From Jiangella muralis (GTDB lineage Bacteria; Actinomycetota; Actinomycetes; Jiangellales; Jiangellaceae), in NCBI RefSeq assembly GCF_001270745.1, contig NZ_LFXL01000042.1, forward strand, positions 1-64,000: 64,000 nucleotides of DNA. Direction: 5' to 3'. Below are positions 9,007 through 16,912 of this stretch, piece by piece. The position numbers were made by a program, and so were the translations under genes. Position 1 is the first letter of the stretch, and every line of letters starts with the position of its first letter. The notes beneath the pieces were generated by a model, which worked only from the letters and a program-made list of their open reading frames with translations, had not been told where the DNA came from and did not search any database.

Positions 9007-9690
9007 GTGAGCGACCTCATCGATACGACAGAGATGTACCTCAAGACGATCTTCGAGCTCGAAGAGGAAGGCATCGTCCCGCTCCGCGCGCGTATTGCCG
9101 AGCGGCTGCACCAGTCCGGTCCCACCGTCAGCCAGACCGTCGCCCGCATGGAGCGCGACGGCCTACTGCACGTCGACGAAGACCGTCACCTCGAGCTGTC
9201 CGAGAAGGGCCGGCTGCTGGCCATGCGGGTCATGCGCAAGCACCGCCTGGTCGAGCGGCTGCTGGTGGACGTCATCGGGCTCGACTGGGAGCTGGTGCAC
9301 AACGAGGCCTGCCGCTGGGAGCACGTGGTCTCCGAGGCGGTCGAGCGCCGCCTGGTCGACCTCCTGCACGAGCCGGCCGCCGACCCCTACGGCAACCCGA
9401 TCCCGGGCCTGGCCGAACTCGGCAGCTCCACCGAGGTCGAGGAGTTCCGCTCCGGCGTCCGGCAGCTGCGCCAGGCCGGCACCAGCGACGGCGCCGAAGT
9501 GGTCGTCCGGCACATCGGCGAGCCGCTGCAGGTCGACGAGAAGCTGCTGGCCAGCCTGCGCGAGGCCGAGATCGTCCCCGGCCGCACCGTGCGCGCCACC
9601 ACCACCGACAACGGCGTGCAGGTGCGCAGCACCGAGACCGTCGAGCTGTCCTCCGCCGACGCCTCGCACATCTTCGTGAGCGTCCCGTGA
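9007..9690 (+). CDS. ideR: Iron-dependent repressor IdeR/DtxR
   Basis: This 227-residue metal-dependent regulator controls iron uptake, siderophore and storage genes. It closely matches IdeR/DtxR. The N-terminal winged helix contains LRARIAERLHQSGPTVSQTV. The metal ligands fall at the DtxR positions: Met10, Cys102, Glu105 and His106 for one site, and His79, Glu83 and His98 for the other. The C-terminal half has the SH3-like domain. Start GTG 9007 follows AGGAG at 8993. It overlaps the downstream rhodanese gene by 4 bp, so the two are co-translated. Confidence 0.95.
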   Translation: MSDLIDTTEMYLKTIFELEEEGIVPLRARIAERLHQSGPTVSQTVARMERDGLLHVDEDRHLELSEKGRLLAMRVMRKHRLVERLLVDVIGLDWELVHNEACRWEHVVSEAVERRLVDLLHEPAADPYGNPIPGLAELGSSTEVEEFRSGVRQLRQAGTSDGAEVVVRHIGEPLQVDEKLLASLREAEIVPGRTVRATTTDNGVQVRSTETVELSSADASHIFVSVP

Positions 9691-10010
9691 GCGCCGCCGA
9701 GGTCACCGTCGACGAGCTGATGGCGGTGTGGAAGGACGGCGGCGCCGCCATCGTCGACGTCCGCGAGCCGGGCGAGTACGTCGAGGCGCACATCCCGGGC
9801 GTCCAGCTGATCCCCATGGGGTCGGTCATCGAGCAGATCGACGACATTCCGCGCGACCGCACCGTCTACCTCGTGTGCGCGGTCGGCGGGCGCAGCGGAC
9901 AGGTGGCCGACTACCTCGACGCGCAAGGCTACGACGTCCGCAACGTCGCCGGCGGCACCAACGCGTGGGTCCGCGCCGGGCACCCGGTCGAGACCGGCCT
10001 GCCCGAGTAA
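9687..10010 (+). CDS. Rhodanese-like sulfurtransferase
   Basis: This 107-residue single-domain rhodanese has DVREPGEYVEAHIPG and the active-site loop CAVGGRS with catalytic Cys64. Such proteins carry sulfane sulfur for detoxification, tRNA thiolation or Fe-S assembly. The GTG start overlaps the ideR stop (GTGA), so its expression is tied to the iron regulator. That fits a role in Fe-S or sulfur supply (inference). A strong hairpin terminator follows. Confidence 0.93.
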   Translation: MSAAEVTVDELMAVWKDGGAAIVDVREPGEYVEAHIPGVQLIPMGSVIEQIDDIPRDRTVYLVCAVGGRSGQVADYLDAQGYDVRNVAGGTNAWVRAGHPVETGLPE

Positions 10011-10024
10011 CCAGGAGACGATCG

Positions 10025-10058
10025 AGCAAGCGGGCGGCCTGACGGCTGCCCGCTTGCT
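10025..10058. terminator. Hairpin terminator after the ideR-rhodanese operon
   Basis: AGCAAGCGGGC (10025-10035) pairs exactly with GCCCGCTTGCT (10048-10058) around a 12-nt loop, followed by GTTGT. It lies between the convergent rhodanese gene and the small gene at 10074, so it can serve both strands. Confidence 0.8.
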
Positions 10059-10073
10059 GTTGTCAGGGACTGA

Positions 10074-10340
10074 TCAGATCCGGCGGACGTGCCGCACCAG
10101 CATCGCCGGGGTGTCGCGGGCCCCACGGCCCTGCGGCGCCACGACGCCGGTGATCTCGACGTCGTCGCCCAGTTCGGCGGCGTTGTCGAACGGGCCGAGC
10201 AACTCGAACCGCTCGCCGGCGGCGTCGAGCTCGATGAACCCCTCACGCTGGGCAAGCACGAGCCTGCCTCGTCGGGTGACAGCGGTGAGCGGGTCGGCGA
10301 AGTCCGTCATGGTCTCGAACTGACTCCTCGTCATGGGCAC
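10074..10340 (-). CDS. Small conserved-looking hypothetical protein
   Basis: This 88-residue protein is of unrecognised family. It has alternating hydrophobic strands (RGRLVLAQREGFIELDA, DDVEITGVVAP, AMLVRHVRR) that suggest a small all-beta fold, perhaps OB-like. No signal peptide or membrane segment is seen. The start is uncertain: GTG 10340 or ATG 10334, neither with a strong ribosome-binding site. It is isolated between the ideR terminator and the PRPP synthetase gene, and codon use matches its neighbours. Confidence 0.6.
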   Translation of the reverse strand: MPMTRSQFETMTDFADPLTAVTRRGRLVLAQREGFIELDAAGERFELLGPFDNAAELGDDVEITGVVAPQGRGARDTPAMLVRHVRRI

Positions 10341-10415
10341 TGAGTATGGATGGCGGGTTCGGGCGCCGTCTGGGAAATGCCCGTATTGGTCCCAGTGATG
10401 CGGGTGAGCTGCCTC

Positions 10416-11360
10416 TCACGCGTCGTGGAAGAGTGCGCTCACCGACTCGCCGTTGTGGATGCGGCGGATCGCCTCGGCGAGCAGCGGCGCCACGGAGAGC
10501 ACCGTCAGCTTCGGATGCGTGGTTCCGTTGGCCAGCGGCACGGTGTTGGTGCAGACGATCTCTTCGACGTCCGGCTGGTCGCCGAGGCGGCGCAGCGCGT
10601 CGTCGGCGAACAGGCCGTGCGTGCAGGCGATGCTGATGGATCGGGCGTCGCGCTCGCGCAGCCGCTCCATCAGCTCGATCAGCGTGCTGCCCTTCGCGAT
10701 CTCGTCGTCGAGCACGATGATGTCGCGGCCTTCGACCGCACCGATGATGGCGGTGATCGTGACCTTGTCGTCGGCGAAGCGCTGCTTGGCGCCGGCCGCG
10801 ACGGGCACGCCGAGCATGCGGGCGAACGCCGACGCCGGCTTGGCGTTGCCGAGGTCGGGTGACACGACGACGGTGTTGGAGAGGTCGCGTCCCTGGAAGT
10901 GCGCCGCCAGCTCGCGCAGCGCGTGCAGCTGGTCGACCGGCACGCTGAAGAAGCCGTGCACCTGCGGCGAGTGCAGCGTCATCGCCAGGACGCGGTTGGC
11001 GCCGGCCGTGGTGAGCAGGTCGGCCATCAGCCGGCCGCCGATGGAGATGCGCGGGGCGTCCTTCTTGTCCGACCGGGCGTAGGCGTAGTGCGGCATGACG
11101 ACTGTGGTGCGCGCGGCCGAGGCGCCCCGGGCGGCGTCGAGCATGAGGAACAGCTCGACCAGATGCTCCTGGACCGGCGGGACGATCGGCTGGATCAGGA
11201 ACACGTCGTGCTCGCGGCAGTTCGCCTGCAGCTGCACTTCGAGGCAGTCGTTGGCGAAGCGCTGGATGCGGACCGGGTTGAGGGCTGCGCCCAGCTGGGC
11301 GCAGATCTCGGCGGCCAGTTCCGGGTGGGCGCTGCCGCTGAAGACGGCGATGTCTCGCAT
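10416..11360 (-). CDS. Ribose-phosphate pyrophosphokinase, variant PRPP loop
   Basis: This 314-residue enzyme would make 5-phosphoribosyl 1-pyrophosphate from ribose 5-phosphate and ATP. It has the two type-I PRTase-fold halves, with YARSDKKD in the flexible-loop position and LHSPQVHGFF where classical enzymes have the DLHAEQIQGFF segment. The PRPP-binding loop reads IIVLDDEIAKGST instead of the usual VDDMIDTAGT, so this is a divergent paralogue, probably not the housekeeping copy. ATG 11360 gives the standard N-terminus (MRDIAVFSGSAHPELA). A longer frame extends into the neighbouring MarR gene and is rejected. Confidence 0.82.
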   Translation of the reverse strand: MRDIAVFSGSAHPELAAEICAQLGAALNPVRIQRFANDCLEVQLQANCREHDVFLIQPIVPPVQEHLVELFLMLDAARGASAARTTVVMPHYAYARSDKKDAPRISIGGRLMADLLTTAGANRVLAMTLHSPQVHGFFSVPVDQLHALRELAAHFQGRDLSNTVVVSPDLGNAKPASAFARMLGVPVAAGAKQRFADDKVTITAIIGAVEGRDIIVLDDEIAKGSTLIELMERLRERDARSISIACTHGLFADDALRRLGDQPDVEEIVCTNTVPLANGTTHPKLTVLSVAPLLAEAIRRIHNGESVSALFHDA

Positions 11361-11439
11361 GGTCGCTGCCTCTCTCGCGTCGAGTCGGCGTGGTCGAGGT
11401 AGTGTCGGCCGGCCTGCGGCTGCCGTCGCGGGCAGCATC

Positions 11440-11922
11440 TCACACGTGCGGAGCGCGTCCGTCATGCGGCGCGACGATCGCCGCGACGATCTCGCCGAGT
11501 TGGTCGACCTGTTCCGGCGTGAGCGGGTCGAACAGGATGCCGCGGACCTCCCCGACGTGGCCCGGCGCGGCCTCGGCCAGCACCGCGAAGCCGTCGTCGG
11601 TAAGCGAAGCGACCGTGGTGCGGCCGTCGGTGGGGTGCTTGCGGCGGCGCACCCAGCCGGCCTGTTCCAGCCGGGACACGGCGTGCGACAACCGGCTCGG
11701 TGACGAGCCGACCAGGCGGGCCAGGTGCGACATCGTCAGCTCGCGGTTCGGCGCCTCGGAGAGCATGGCGAGGATCATGTAATACGCGTGCGGCATGCCG
11801 GCGTCGCGTTGCAACTGCCGGTCCAGGGCAGCCCACAGCAGCTGGTTCGCCAGCAGGTAGGTCCGCCACACCTTCTGTTCGTCGGCACTGAGCCACGGCG
11901 TCGACTTCACGTCGCCCAGCAT
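11440..11922 (-). CDS. MarR-family transcriptional regulator
   Basis: This 160-residue winged-helix repressor has MSHLARLVGSSPSRLSHAVSRLEQAGWV as recognition region, and the wing RRRKHPTDGRTTVASLTDDG is typical of MarR proteins. It is divergent from a VOC enzyme gene 39 bp away with a palindrome between them, so it probably represses both. The ligand is unknown. Phenolic or oxidant inducers are common in the family. Confidence 0.9.
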   Translation of the reverse strand: MLGDVKSTPWLSADEQKVWRTYLLANQLLWAALDRQLQRDAGMPHAYYMILAMLSEAPNRELTMSHLARLVGSSPSRLSHAVSRLEQAGWVRRRKHPTDGRTTVASLTDDGFAVLAEAAPGHVGEVRGILFDPLTPEQVDQLGEIVAAIVAPHDGRAPHV

Positions 11923-11931
11923 ACGATGATG

Positions 11932-11945
11932 GTTGAAGGTTCAAC
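11932..11945. promoter_or_regulatory. MarR operator candidate
   Basis: GTTGAA (11932) and TTCAAC (11940) are exact inverted arms with a 2-nt spacer, centred between the divergent MarR and VOC start codons. Position and symmetry suit autorepression and control of the VOC gene. GAGGAGG at 11951 is the VOC ribosome-binding site. Confidence 0.6.
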
Positions 11946-11961
11946 TTTCTGAGGAGGGGTT

Positions 11962-12438
11962 GTGGAGGTCAAGGAGCTGGGGCACCTCGTGCTCTACGTA
12001 CGCGACATCCAGCGGTCGGTGGCGTTCTACCGCGACGTGCTCGGCTGGCGGCAGGTGCTGCCGAAGCCGGACGGCGACGGCTCCGGCCCGCTGCCCATGC
12101 CGTTCGCGATGTTCAACGCGCCGTCCGGCCGCACCCACCACGAGCTGCTGCTGATCGAGGTCGGACCGGACGCGGCGGCGTTGCCGGCCGGGCGCCGGGT
12201 CGGGCTGTACCACTTCGGCCTGAAGATCGGCACGTCCGACGACGAGCTGCGGGCGGCGCTGCGGACGCTGCAGGAGGCCGGCGCGACGGTGCTCGGCGCG
12301 ACCGACCACGTGGTGACGCACAGCCTCTACATCGCCGACCCGGACGGCAACGAGATCGAGCTGTACGTGGACGTGCCCGGCATGGACTGGGAGGATGCGG
12401 ATCTGCTGGCCTCGCCGCCCCGCGCCCTGCAGCTGTGA
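11962..12438 (+). CDS. VOC-superfamily (glyoxalase/dioxygenase-like) protein
   Basis: This 158-residue metalloenzyme has paired beta-alpha-beta-beta-beta modules. Likely metal ligands are His in LGHLVLYVRD, His in LYHFGLKIG and Glu in DGNEIELYVD, as in extradiol dioxygenases and glyoxalase I. The start is GTG with GAGGAGG 5-10 nt upstream. It is divergent from the MarR regulator, so it is probably induced by a compound it acts on, such as a catechol or reactive aldehyde (inference). Confidence 0.85.
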   Translation: MEVKELGHLVLYVRDIQRSVAFYRDVLGWRQVLPKPDGDGSGPLPMPFAMFNAPSGRTHHELLLIEVGPDAAALPAGRRVGLYHFGLKIGTSDDELRAALRTLQEAGATVLGATDHVVTHSLYIADPDGNEIELYVDVPGMDWEDADLLASPPRALQL

Positions 12439-12452
12439 GGTGGGCGGCGCCG

Positions 12453-12468
12453 TACGTCACCTGACGTA
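12453..12468. promoter_or_regulatory. 16-bp palindrome upstream of the esterase homologue
   Basis: TACGTCA (12453) and TGACGTA (12462) are exact arms with a CC spacer. It lies 85 bp before the start codon of the secreted esterase homologue, in its 114-bp upstream region. It is a plausible operator. No cognate regulator can be assigned, though the AraC gene downstream is one option. Confidence 0.4.
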
Positions 12469-12552
12469 GGCGAGATGTCGCGCCCGGACGGATGCGCGCG
12501 ATCTCCGGGCACGCGAGCGTGGGGTTCCACACATCCCGCTCAGGAGGTATCC

Positions 12553-13854
12553 GTGAGAACCCGCAGTACTCTGCTCGGACTCGCCGCCGGTGCGGCCGCG
12601 TTCGCCCTGCTGGCGACGGCCGCCCCCACGCAGGCCGCGCCGCCCGAGCCCGTCTCGCCGGTCACCCGGTGGGCCGAGCGGCACGCCGTCCCCGTCCCCG
12701 ACGATCCGGCCCGGCCCGGACTCGACCTCGTGACGGTGTCCCGCGCCACCGCCGGCGCACGGGTGATCGGACTCGGCGAGCCAGGGCACCAGATCGGCGA
12801 GGTCACCGAGCTGCAGGCGCGCTACCTGCGGCACCTCGTCACGTACGGAGGCGTCCGCGCGGTCGCGTTCGAGATGGACTGGACGGTCGCGCTGCCGCTG
12901 AGCGACTACGTGCTCGGCCGCCGCGACGACCTCGAGGCCGTGCTGGGCACGTCCGAGGACATCTGGCAGACCACCGAGATCCGCGACCTGTTCCAGTGGC
13001 TGCGCCGGTACAACGACACGCATGCCGACGACGTCGAGGTCGCCGGGTCGGAGTACTTCGCGACCGGGCCGGCCGCCTACGACGCCGTCGCCGCCTACGT
13101 CGCGGCGAACGCGCCGGACCGGATGGCCGACCTGGAGGCGCAGTATGAGTGGGTGGAACCCGAGAACGACGACATCGGCGCGCACCTGGGCGCCTACATG
13201 GCGGTCCCGGACAAGGCGCCGTACGTCCAGGCCGCGTACGAGGTCGAACGCATCGTCGCGTCCATCGACCCGGGGGCAGGGCACGAGGTCGTCGCGCACC
13301 ACGCGCGGCAGATCCGGTTCTGGTACGAGGGCTTCAGCCAGGAGTGGGGCGACATCCCGGCCTACCGGGACGCGAAGGCGGCCGAGAACGTGCGCTGGTG
13401 GCAGCGGCACACGGGCGGACGCACCGTCTACTGGGCGGCCTCGGCGCACGTCGCCGACGCGCCGCGGCTGACGCTCACCGAGCCGGGTGAGCCGGACACC
13501 GTCGCCGCCAGCGCCGGGTCGTACCTCGAGGACTGGTACGGGCGCGGCTACGTGCCGATCGGGTTCACCTTCGACCACGGAAGCTACCGGACCGGCGACG
13601 GCGCCACGATCGAGCTGCCGCCGGCGCTGGACGGCTGGTTCGAGCGGCCGCTCGGTGACGTCGAGGCGGAGCGGTTCGTGCTCCGGATCGACCGGGCCGG
13701 CCCGCCCGCGGTGCGCGACTGGCTCGACGCCCCGCTCGTGACGCGCGGCCGGCCCGAGTACGGCACCGCGTCGATCGCGTACGGCGGCACCCTGGACGAG
13801 TGGTTCGACGTCGTCGTCCACACCCAGGCGGTCACCCCGGCCCACCCGCTCTGA
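12553..13854 (+). CDS. Secreted erythromycin-esterase-family protein
   Basis: This 433-residue exported hydrolase of the EreA/EreB superfamily has a signal peptide at residues 1-29 (ALLATAAPTQAAP). The family motif GLGEPGHQ gives Glu76 and His79, FEMDW lies near 106-110, and a later His sits in VVAHHARQIRFW, followed by YWAASAHV. True Ere enzymes open macrolide lactones, but most chromosomal members have unknown substrates. The Ere motif GLGEATHG is changed here to GLGEPGHQ. GTG 12553 has CAGGAGGT just upstream. Export suggests action outside the cell. Confidence 0.85.
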   Translation: MRTRSTLLGLAAGAAAFALLATAAPTQAAPPEPVSPVTRWAERHAVPVPDDPARPGLDLVTVSRATAGARVIGLGEPGHQIGEVTELQARYLRHLVTYGGVRAVAFEMDWTVALPLSDYVLGRRDDLEAVLGTSEDIWQTTEIRDLFQWLRRYNDTHADDVEVAGSEYFATGPAAYDAVAAYVAANAPDRMADLEAQYEWVEPENDDIGAHLGAYMAVPDKAPYVQAAYEVERIVASIDPGAGHEVVAHHARQIRFWYEGFSQEWGDIPAYRDAKAAENVRWWQRHTGGRTVYWAASAHVADAPRLTLTEPGEPDTVAASAGSYLEDWYGRGYVPIGFTFDHGSYRTGDGATIELPPALDGWFERPLGDVEAERFVLRIDRAGPPAVRDWLDAPLVTRGRPEYGTASIAYGGTLDEWFDVVVHTQAVTPAHPL

Positions 13855-13870
13855 CCACGGGTACCCGGGC

Positions 13871-14593
13871 ATGCCGATCGAGAGCGGTCATCGCGCTTCG
13901 GACTCGCCGTACGTGGCGCGGGTCTGGTGGGGTCGCACGTCCGGCGCCGGGCGGATGACCTCGGTCGCGACGTCGACGTGGGAGCTGGTGTTCTGGACCG
14001 ACGGCGGGGTCGTGCACGCCGGCGTCCGCGGCCCGGAGACGACCGCGTCCACCGCGGAGATCACCGGCGACTCGGAGGCGTTCGGGATCGCGTTCGCGCA
14101 CGGCACGTCGATGCCGCACCTGCCGATCGCCGGGCTCGTCGACGGTGAGCTGGAGATGCCGCGGGTCACCGGCCGGACGTTCGATCTGCGCGGAGACGAA
14201 TGGGAGATCCCCGGCACGGACGACGCCGAACTGCTGATCCAGCGGCTCGTGCGCGCCGGGGTGATCGTCCGCGACCCGATGGTGGACGAGATCGTGTGGG
14301 GCGGCATCGCCCGGGTGGGCGTCCGGTCGGTGCAGCGGCGGGTGGCCGCCGCCACCGGCCTCACCCAGGGTGCGATCCGGCAGATCGAACGCGCCCGCCA
14401 GGCCGCGATGCTGCTCGCCGAGGGGGCGGACCCGCTCGACGTCGTGCACCGGTGCGGCTACTACGACCAGCCGCATCTGGCGCGGTCGCTGCAGCGGTTC
14501 ATCGGCCGCACCGCGACCCAGCTGCGGCACGGCGACGCCACCGACGACGTCCTGTCGCTCCTGTACAAGCCCGAGGACGCGGCCGGTCCCTAG
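13871..14593 (+). CDS. AraC-family transcriptional regulator
   Basis: This 240-residue regulator has a variable N-terminal effector domain and a C-terminal AraC-type double helix-turn-helix. The clearest part is the second HTH: GADPLDVVHRCGYYDQPHLARSLQRFIGRTATQL. It starts 16 bp after the esterase homologue and is followed within 55 bp by the hydrolase and DHFR-like genes, so it may control the set. No ligand can be inferred. Confidence 0.85.
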   Translation: MPIESGHRASDSPYVARVWWGRTSGAGRMTSVATSTWELVFWTDGGVVHAGVRGPETTASTAEITGDSEAFGIAFAHGTSMPHLPIAGLVDGELEMPRVTGRTFDLRGDEWEIPGTDDAELLIQRLVRAGVIVRDPMVDEIVWGGIARVGVRSVQRRVAAATGLTQGAIRQIERARQAAMLLAEGADPLDVVHRCGYYDQPHLARSLQRFIGRTATQLRHGDATDDVLSLLYKPEDAAGP

Positions 14594-14648
14594 CGTCGGT
14601 CGTGAGCGGTGACGGACACCGCAGTACCGGACGAAGGGCCCGACGACC

Positions 14649-15467
14649 ATGCACCACGGCACGATCACCTCGGCCGACGGCACCCGCATCGCCTACACGG
14701 CATGGGGCGCCGGCGACCCGATCGTCATCATCGACGGCGTGACCGCGTATCGCGCCACGACCCCCGAGAACGCGCCGACGGCCGAACTGCTGGCCGACGA
14801 GTTCCTCGTGATCAACTACGACCGCCGCGGCCGCGGCGAGAGCGGCGACACCCTGCCCTACGCCGTCGACCGCGAGATCGACGACCTCGCCGCGATCATC
14901 GGCCAGGCCGGCGGCGGGCGTCCGGCGACGGTGTTCGGCTGGTCCTCCGGCGGCAATCTCGCCCTCAACGCGGCGCAGGCCGGCGTCCCCATCGCCCGCA
15001 TCGCGTTGTTCGAGCCGAACGCCGTCGTCGACGACACCCGTCCGCCGCTGCCGGCCGACTACGTCGAGCAGATCGAGGCCGCCATCGCCGCGGGCCGGCC
15101 CGGCGACGCCGTCGCCCTGTTCCTGACCGCGGCGGTCCTCGTCCCGGACGAGATGGTCGCCGAGCTGCGTCAGGACCCCGCGGAGTGGCCCGTGCTCGAG
15201 GCCGTCGCCCCCACCATCGCCTACGACGGCCGCAACGTCGGCGACGCGATGTCGGGCAAGCCGCTGCGGACCGACCTGTGGGACCGCGTCGACGTGCCGG
15301 TGCTCGTCATGAACGGCAAGGACACCTGGCCGTTCCTCGCCACGGCGGCGCAGGCGATTGCCGAGCACCTGCCCACCGCGACCCACCGGGTGGTGCCGGG
15401 TGAGGACCACAGCACCACGCCCGAGGTGCTGGCCGCCGAGCTCCGCGCGTTCGCCAAGGGGGCCTGA
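14649..15467 (+). CDS. Alpha/beta hydrolase
   Basis: This 272-residue serine hydrolase has nucleophile Ser99 in FGWSSGG, an acid Asp in VLVMNGKDTWP and a C-terminal His in VPGEDHSTTPE. No signal peptide is present, so it is cytoplasmic. It is coupled to the downstream DHFR-like gene with a 1-nt gap. The substrate is unknown. The oxyanion segment (VIIDGVTAYR) lacks the usual HG pair, which points away from classic esterases. Confidence 0.9.
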   Translation: MHHGTITSADGTRIAYTAWGAGDPIVIIDGVTAYRATTPENAPTAELLADEFLVINYDRRGRGESGDTLPYAVDREIDDLAAIIGQAGGGRPATVFGWSSGGNLALNAAQAGVPIARIALFEPNAVVDDTRPPLPADYVEQIEAAIAAGRPGDAVALFLTAAVLVPDEMVAELRQDPAEWPVLEAVAPTIAYDGRNVGDAMSGKPLRTDLWDRVDVPVLVMNGKDTWPFLATAAQAIAEHLPTATHRVVPGEDHSTTPEVLAAELRAFAKGA

Positions 15468-15468
15468 C

Positions 15469-16032
15469 ATGGGAACGATCGTGCTGACCGAGTTCATCTC
15501 GCTCGACGGTGTCGTCGAGGCGCCCGGCGGGGAGGACTTCAAGTACCAGGACTGGAGCTTCGAGTTCGACCGCGGTGTCGACGGCGAGCGGTTCAAGGAG
15601 ACCGAGGCGCTCGGCGCCACCGCGCTGCTGCTGGGACGCGCCACCTACGACGGGTTCTCCGAGGCCTGGCCGAAGTACGAGGGCGAACTCGCCGACAAGT
15701 ACAACAGCATGCCCAAGTACGTCGTCTCCAGCACGCTCACCGACCCGACGTGGCCCAACACCACGGTGCTGTCCGGCGATCTCGTCGAGGAGGTGTCCCG
15801 GCTCAAGCGCGACGTCGACGGCGAGATCTCGGTGGCCGGCAGCATCCGGCTGGCCCAGGGGCTGCTGGCCCACGACCTGGTCGACGAGGTGCACCTCATG
15901 ACGTTCCCCGTCGTCCTGGGCCACGGCCGCAAGCTGTGGACCGCGACCCCGGACAAGCTCGTGTGGAAGCTGTCCGAGGCCACGACCTACGGCGACGGTG
16001 TGCTCGTCACCATCTACCAGCGCAGGCGCTAG
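15469..16032 (+). CDS. Dihydrofolate-reductase-family (RibD C-terminal-like) protein
   Basis: This 187-residue protein is similar to the YwjB/RibD-C branch: it starts ILTEFISLDGVVEAPGG-like, then LLLGRATYDGFSEAWP, YVVSSTL and VAGSIRLAQGLLAHDLVDEVHL. Members bind NADPH and reduce unknown substrates. Real folate reductase activity is unlikely. It starts 1 nt after the hydrolase stop, so the pair forms an operon. The longer upstream frame is rejected. Confidence 0.88.
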   Translation: MGTIVLTEFISLDGVVEAPGGEDFKYQDWSFEFDRGVDGERFKETEALGATALLLGRATYDGFSEAWPKYEGELADKYNSMPKYVVSSTLTDPTWPNTTVLSGDLVEEVSRLKRDVDGEISVAGSIRLAQGLLAHDLVDEVHLMTFPVVLGHGRKLWTATPDKLVWKLSEATTYGDGVLVTIYQRRR

Positions 16033-16036
16033 ACGC

Positions 16037-16483
16037 CTAGTGCCAGTTGCTGACCTGGACGTCGTCGGGGGCGGGCCGGCCGGAGCCGGTCTCGGTGAAC
16101 TCCTTGAGGCTCATGAGGAACGTGGCCCACTTCGTGCTGCAGTGGTACATGAACTCGACCGGCTCCCGCCAGCCCTCATGCCGGAACAGCACGATGGTGA
16201 AGTCGTCCTCCTGCTTCAGGTCGAAGCGGATCTGGGTTCCGACCCACTCCGCGGGGCCGTCGACGACCTCCCAGCGCACCAGCTCGGCGGGGACGGTCTC
16301 CAGGACCTTCATGTCGAAGCCGTCCTCGCCGTGCGGTGCGTCGAAGCGGAACCGGATGACGTCGTCGCCGACGTCGGTGGTCTTCACGGTCCACCAGCCG
16401 GCCAGCCCGTCGATCGTGGTCAGGGCCGCGTAGACGGTGTCGGGCGACGTGGTTGCGCCGATGCGGTGCAGGATCTCGGCCAT
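16037..16483 (-). CDS. SRPBCC (AHSA1-like) domain protein
   Basis: This 148-residue START/Bet-v-1-like protein has a hydrophobic-cavity fold. Typical pieces are SPDTVYAALTTIDGLAGWW, FRFDAPHG and the C-terminal helix ending MSLKEFTETG. It is the last gene of a three-gene unit (SRPBCC, ArsR, SRPBCC) read leftward, 90 bp after the ArsR stop. The family binds hydrophobic ligands. In such operons the ArsR protein is usually the repressor. Confidence 0.88.
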   Translation of the reverse strand: MAEILHRIGATTSPDTVYAALTTIDGLAGWWTVKTTDVGDDVIRFRFDAPHGEDGFDMKVLETVPAELVRWEVVDGPAEWVGTQIRFDLKQEDDFTIVLFRHEGWREPVEFMYHCSTKWATFLMSLKEFTETGSGRPAPDDVQVSNWH

Positions 16484-16573
16484 GGTGTGTCCTTCCTGGT
16501 GGCGCTCGGGTTTCGGGCGCGCTTCGGTGGCGCCGCCACGGTCGTGACGGCGGGTGGGGGTCGGGTGCCGAGG

Positions 16574-16912
16574 TCAGCTCTGACGTCGGCGCTGGATCTC
16601 CTCGGAGATCCGCTTGATGCGGCCCAGCCGGGCGTCCCACGTGGCGCCGACGGAGGTCAGCTGGGCGACCGCGCGGGCCAGCTGGGTCTCGTCGACGTCG
16701 TAGCGGCGCTCGCGGCCGGACGGCGTGCCGTGCACGAGCCCGACGCGGTCGAGGACGCCGAGGTGCTTGGCGACCGCCTGCCGCGACACCGGCAGCCGTT
16801 CGCTCAGCGTCGTCGCGGTGCCCCCGCCGCCGGCCAGCAGCAGGTCGAGAATGCGCCGCCGGGTCGGGTCGCCGACCGCCGACCAGAGCTCGTCGTCGAT
16901 CGGGCCGGTCAT
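16574..16912 (-). CDS. ArsR-family transcriptional regulator
   Basis: This 112-residue winged-helix repressor has DPTRRRILDLLLAGG, LPVSRQAVAKHLGVLDRVGLV and a basic wing (PSGRERRYDV). It lacks the metal-binding ELCVCDL motif of ArsR proper, so it probably senses an organic ligand or partner protein. Its ATG overlaps the stop of the upstream SRPBCC gene by 4 bp. Two similar palindromes upstream of the operon are its likely operators. Confidence 0.92.
   Translation of the reverse strand: MTGPIDDELWSAVGDPTRRRILDLLLAGGGGTATTLSERLPVSRQAVAKHLGVLDRVGLVHGTPSGRERRYDVDETQLARAVAQLTSVGATWDARLGRIKRISEEIQRRRQS

Noticed and set aside
8985-10010. 341-codon frame covering ideR and the rhodanese
   Set aside because: Only its last 107 residues are real. 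The first part is an out-of-frame reading of ideR.
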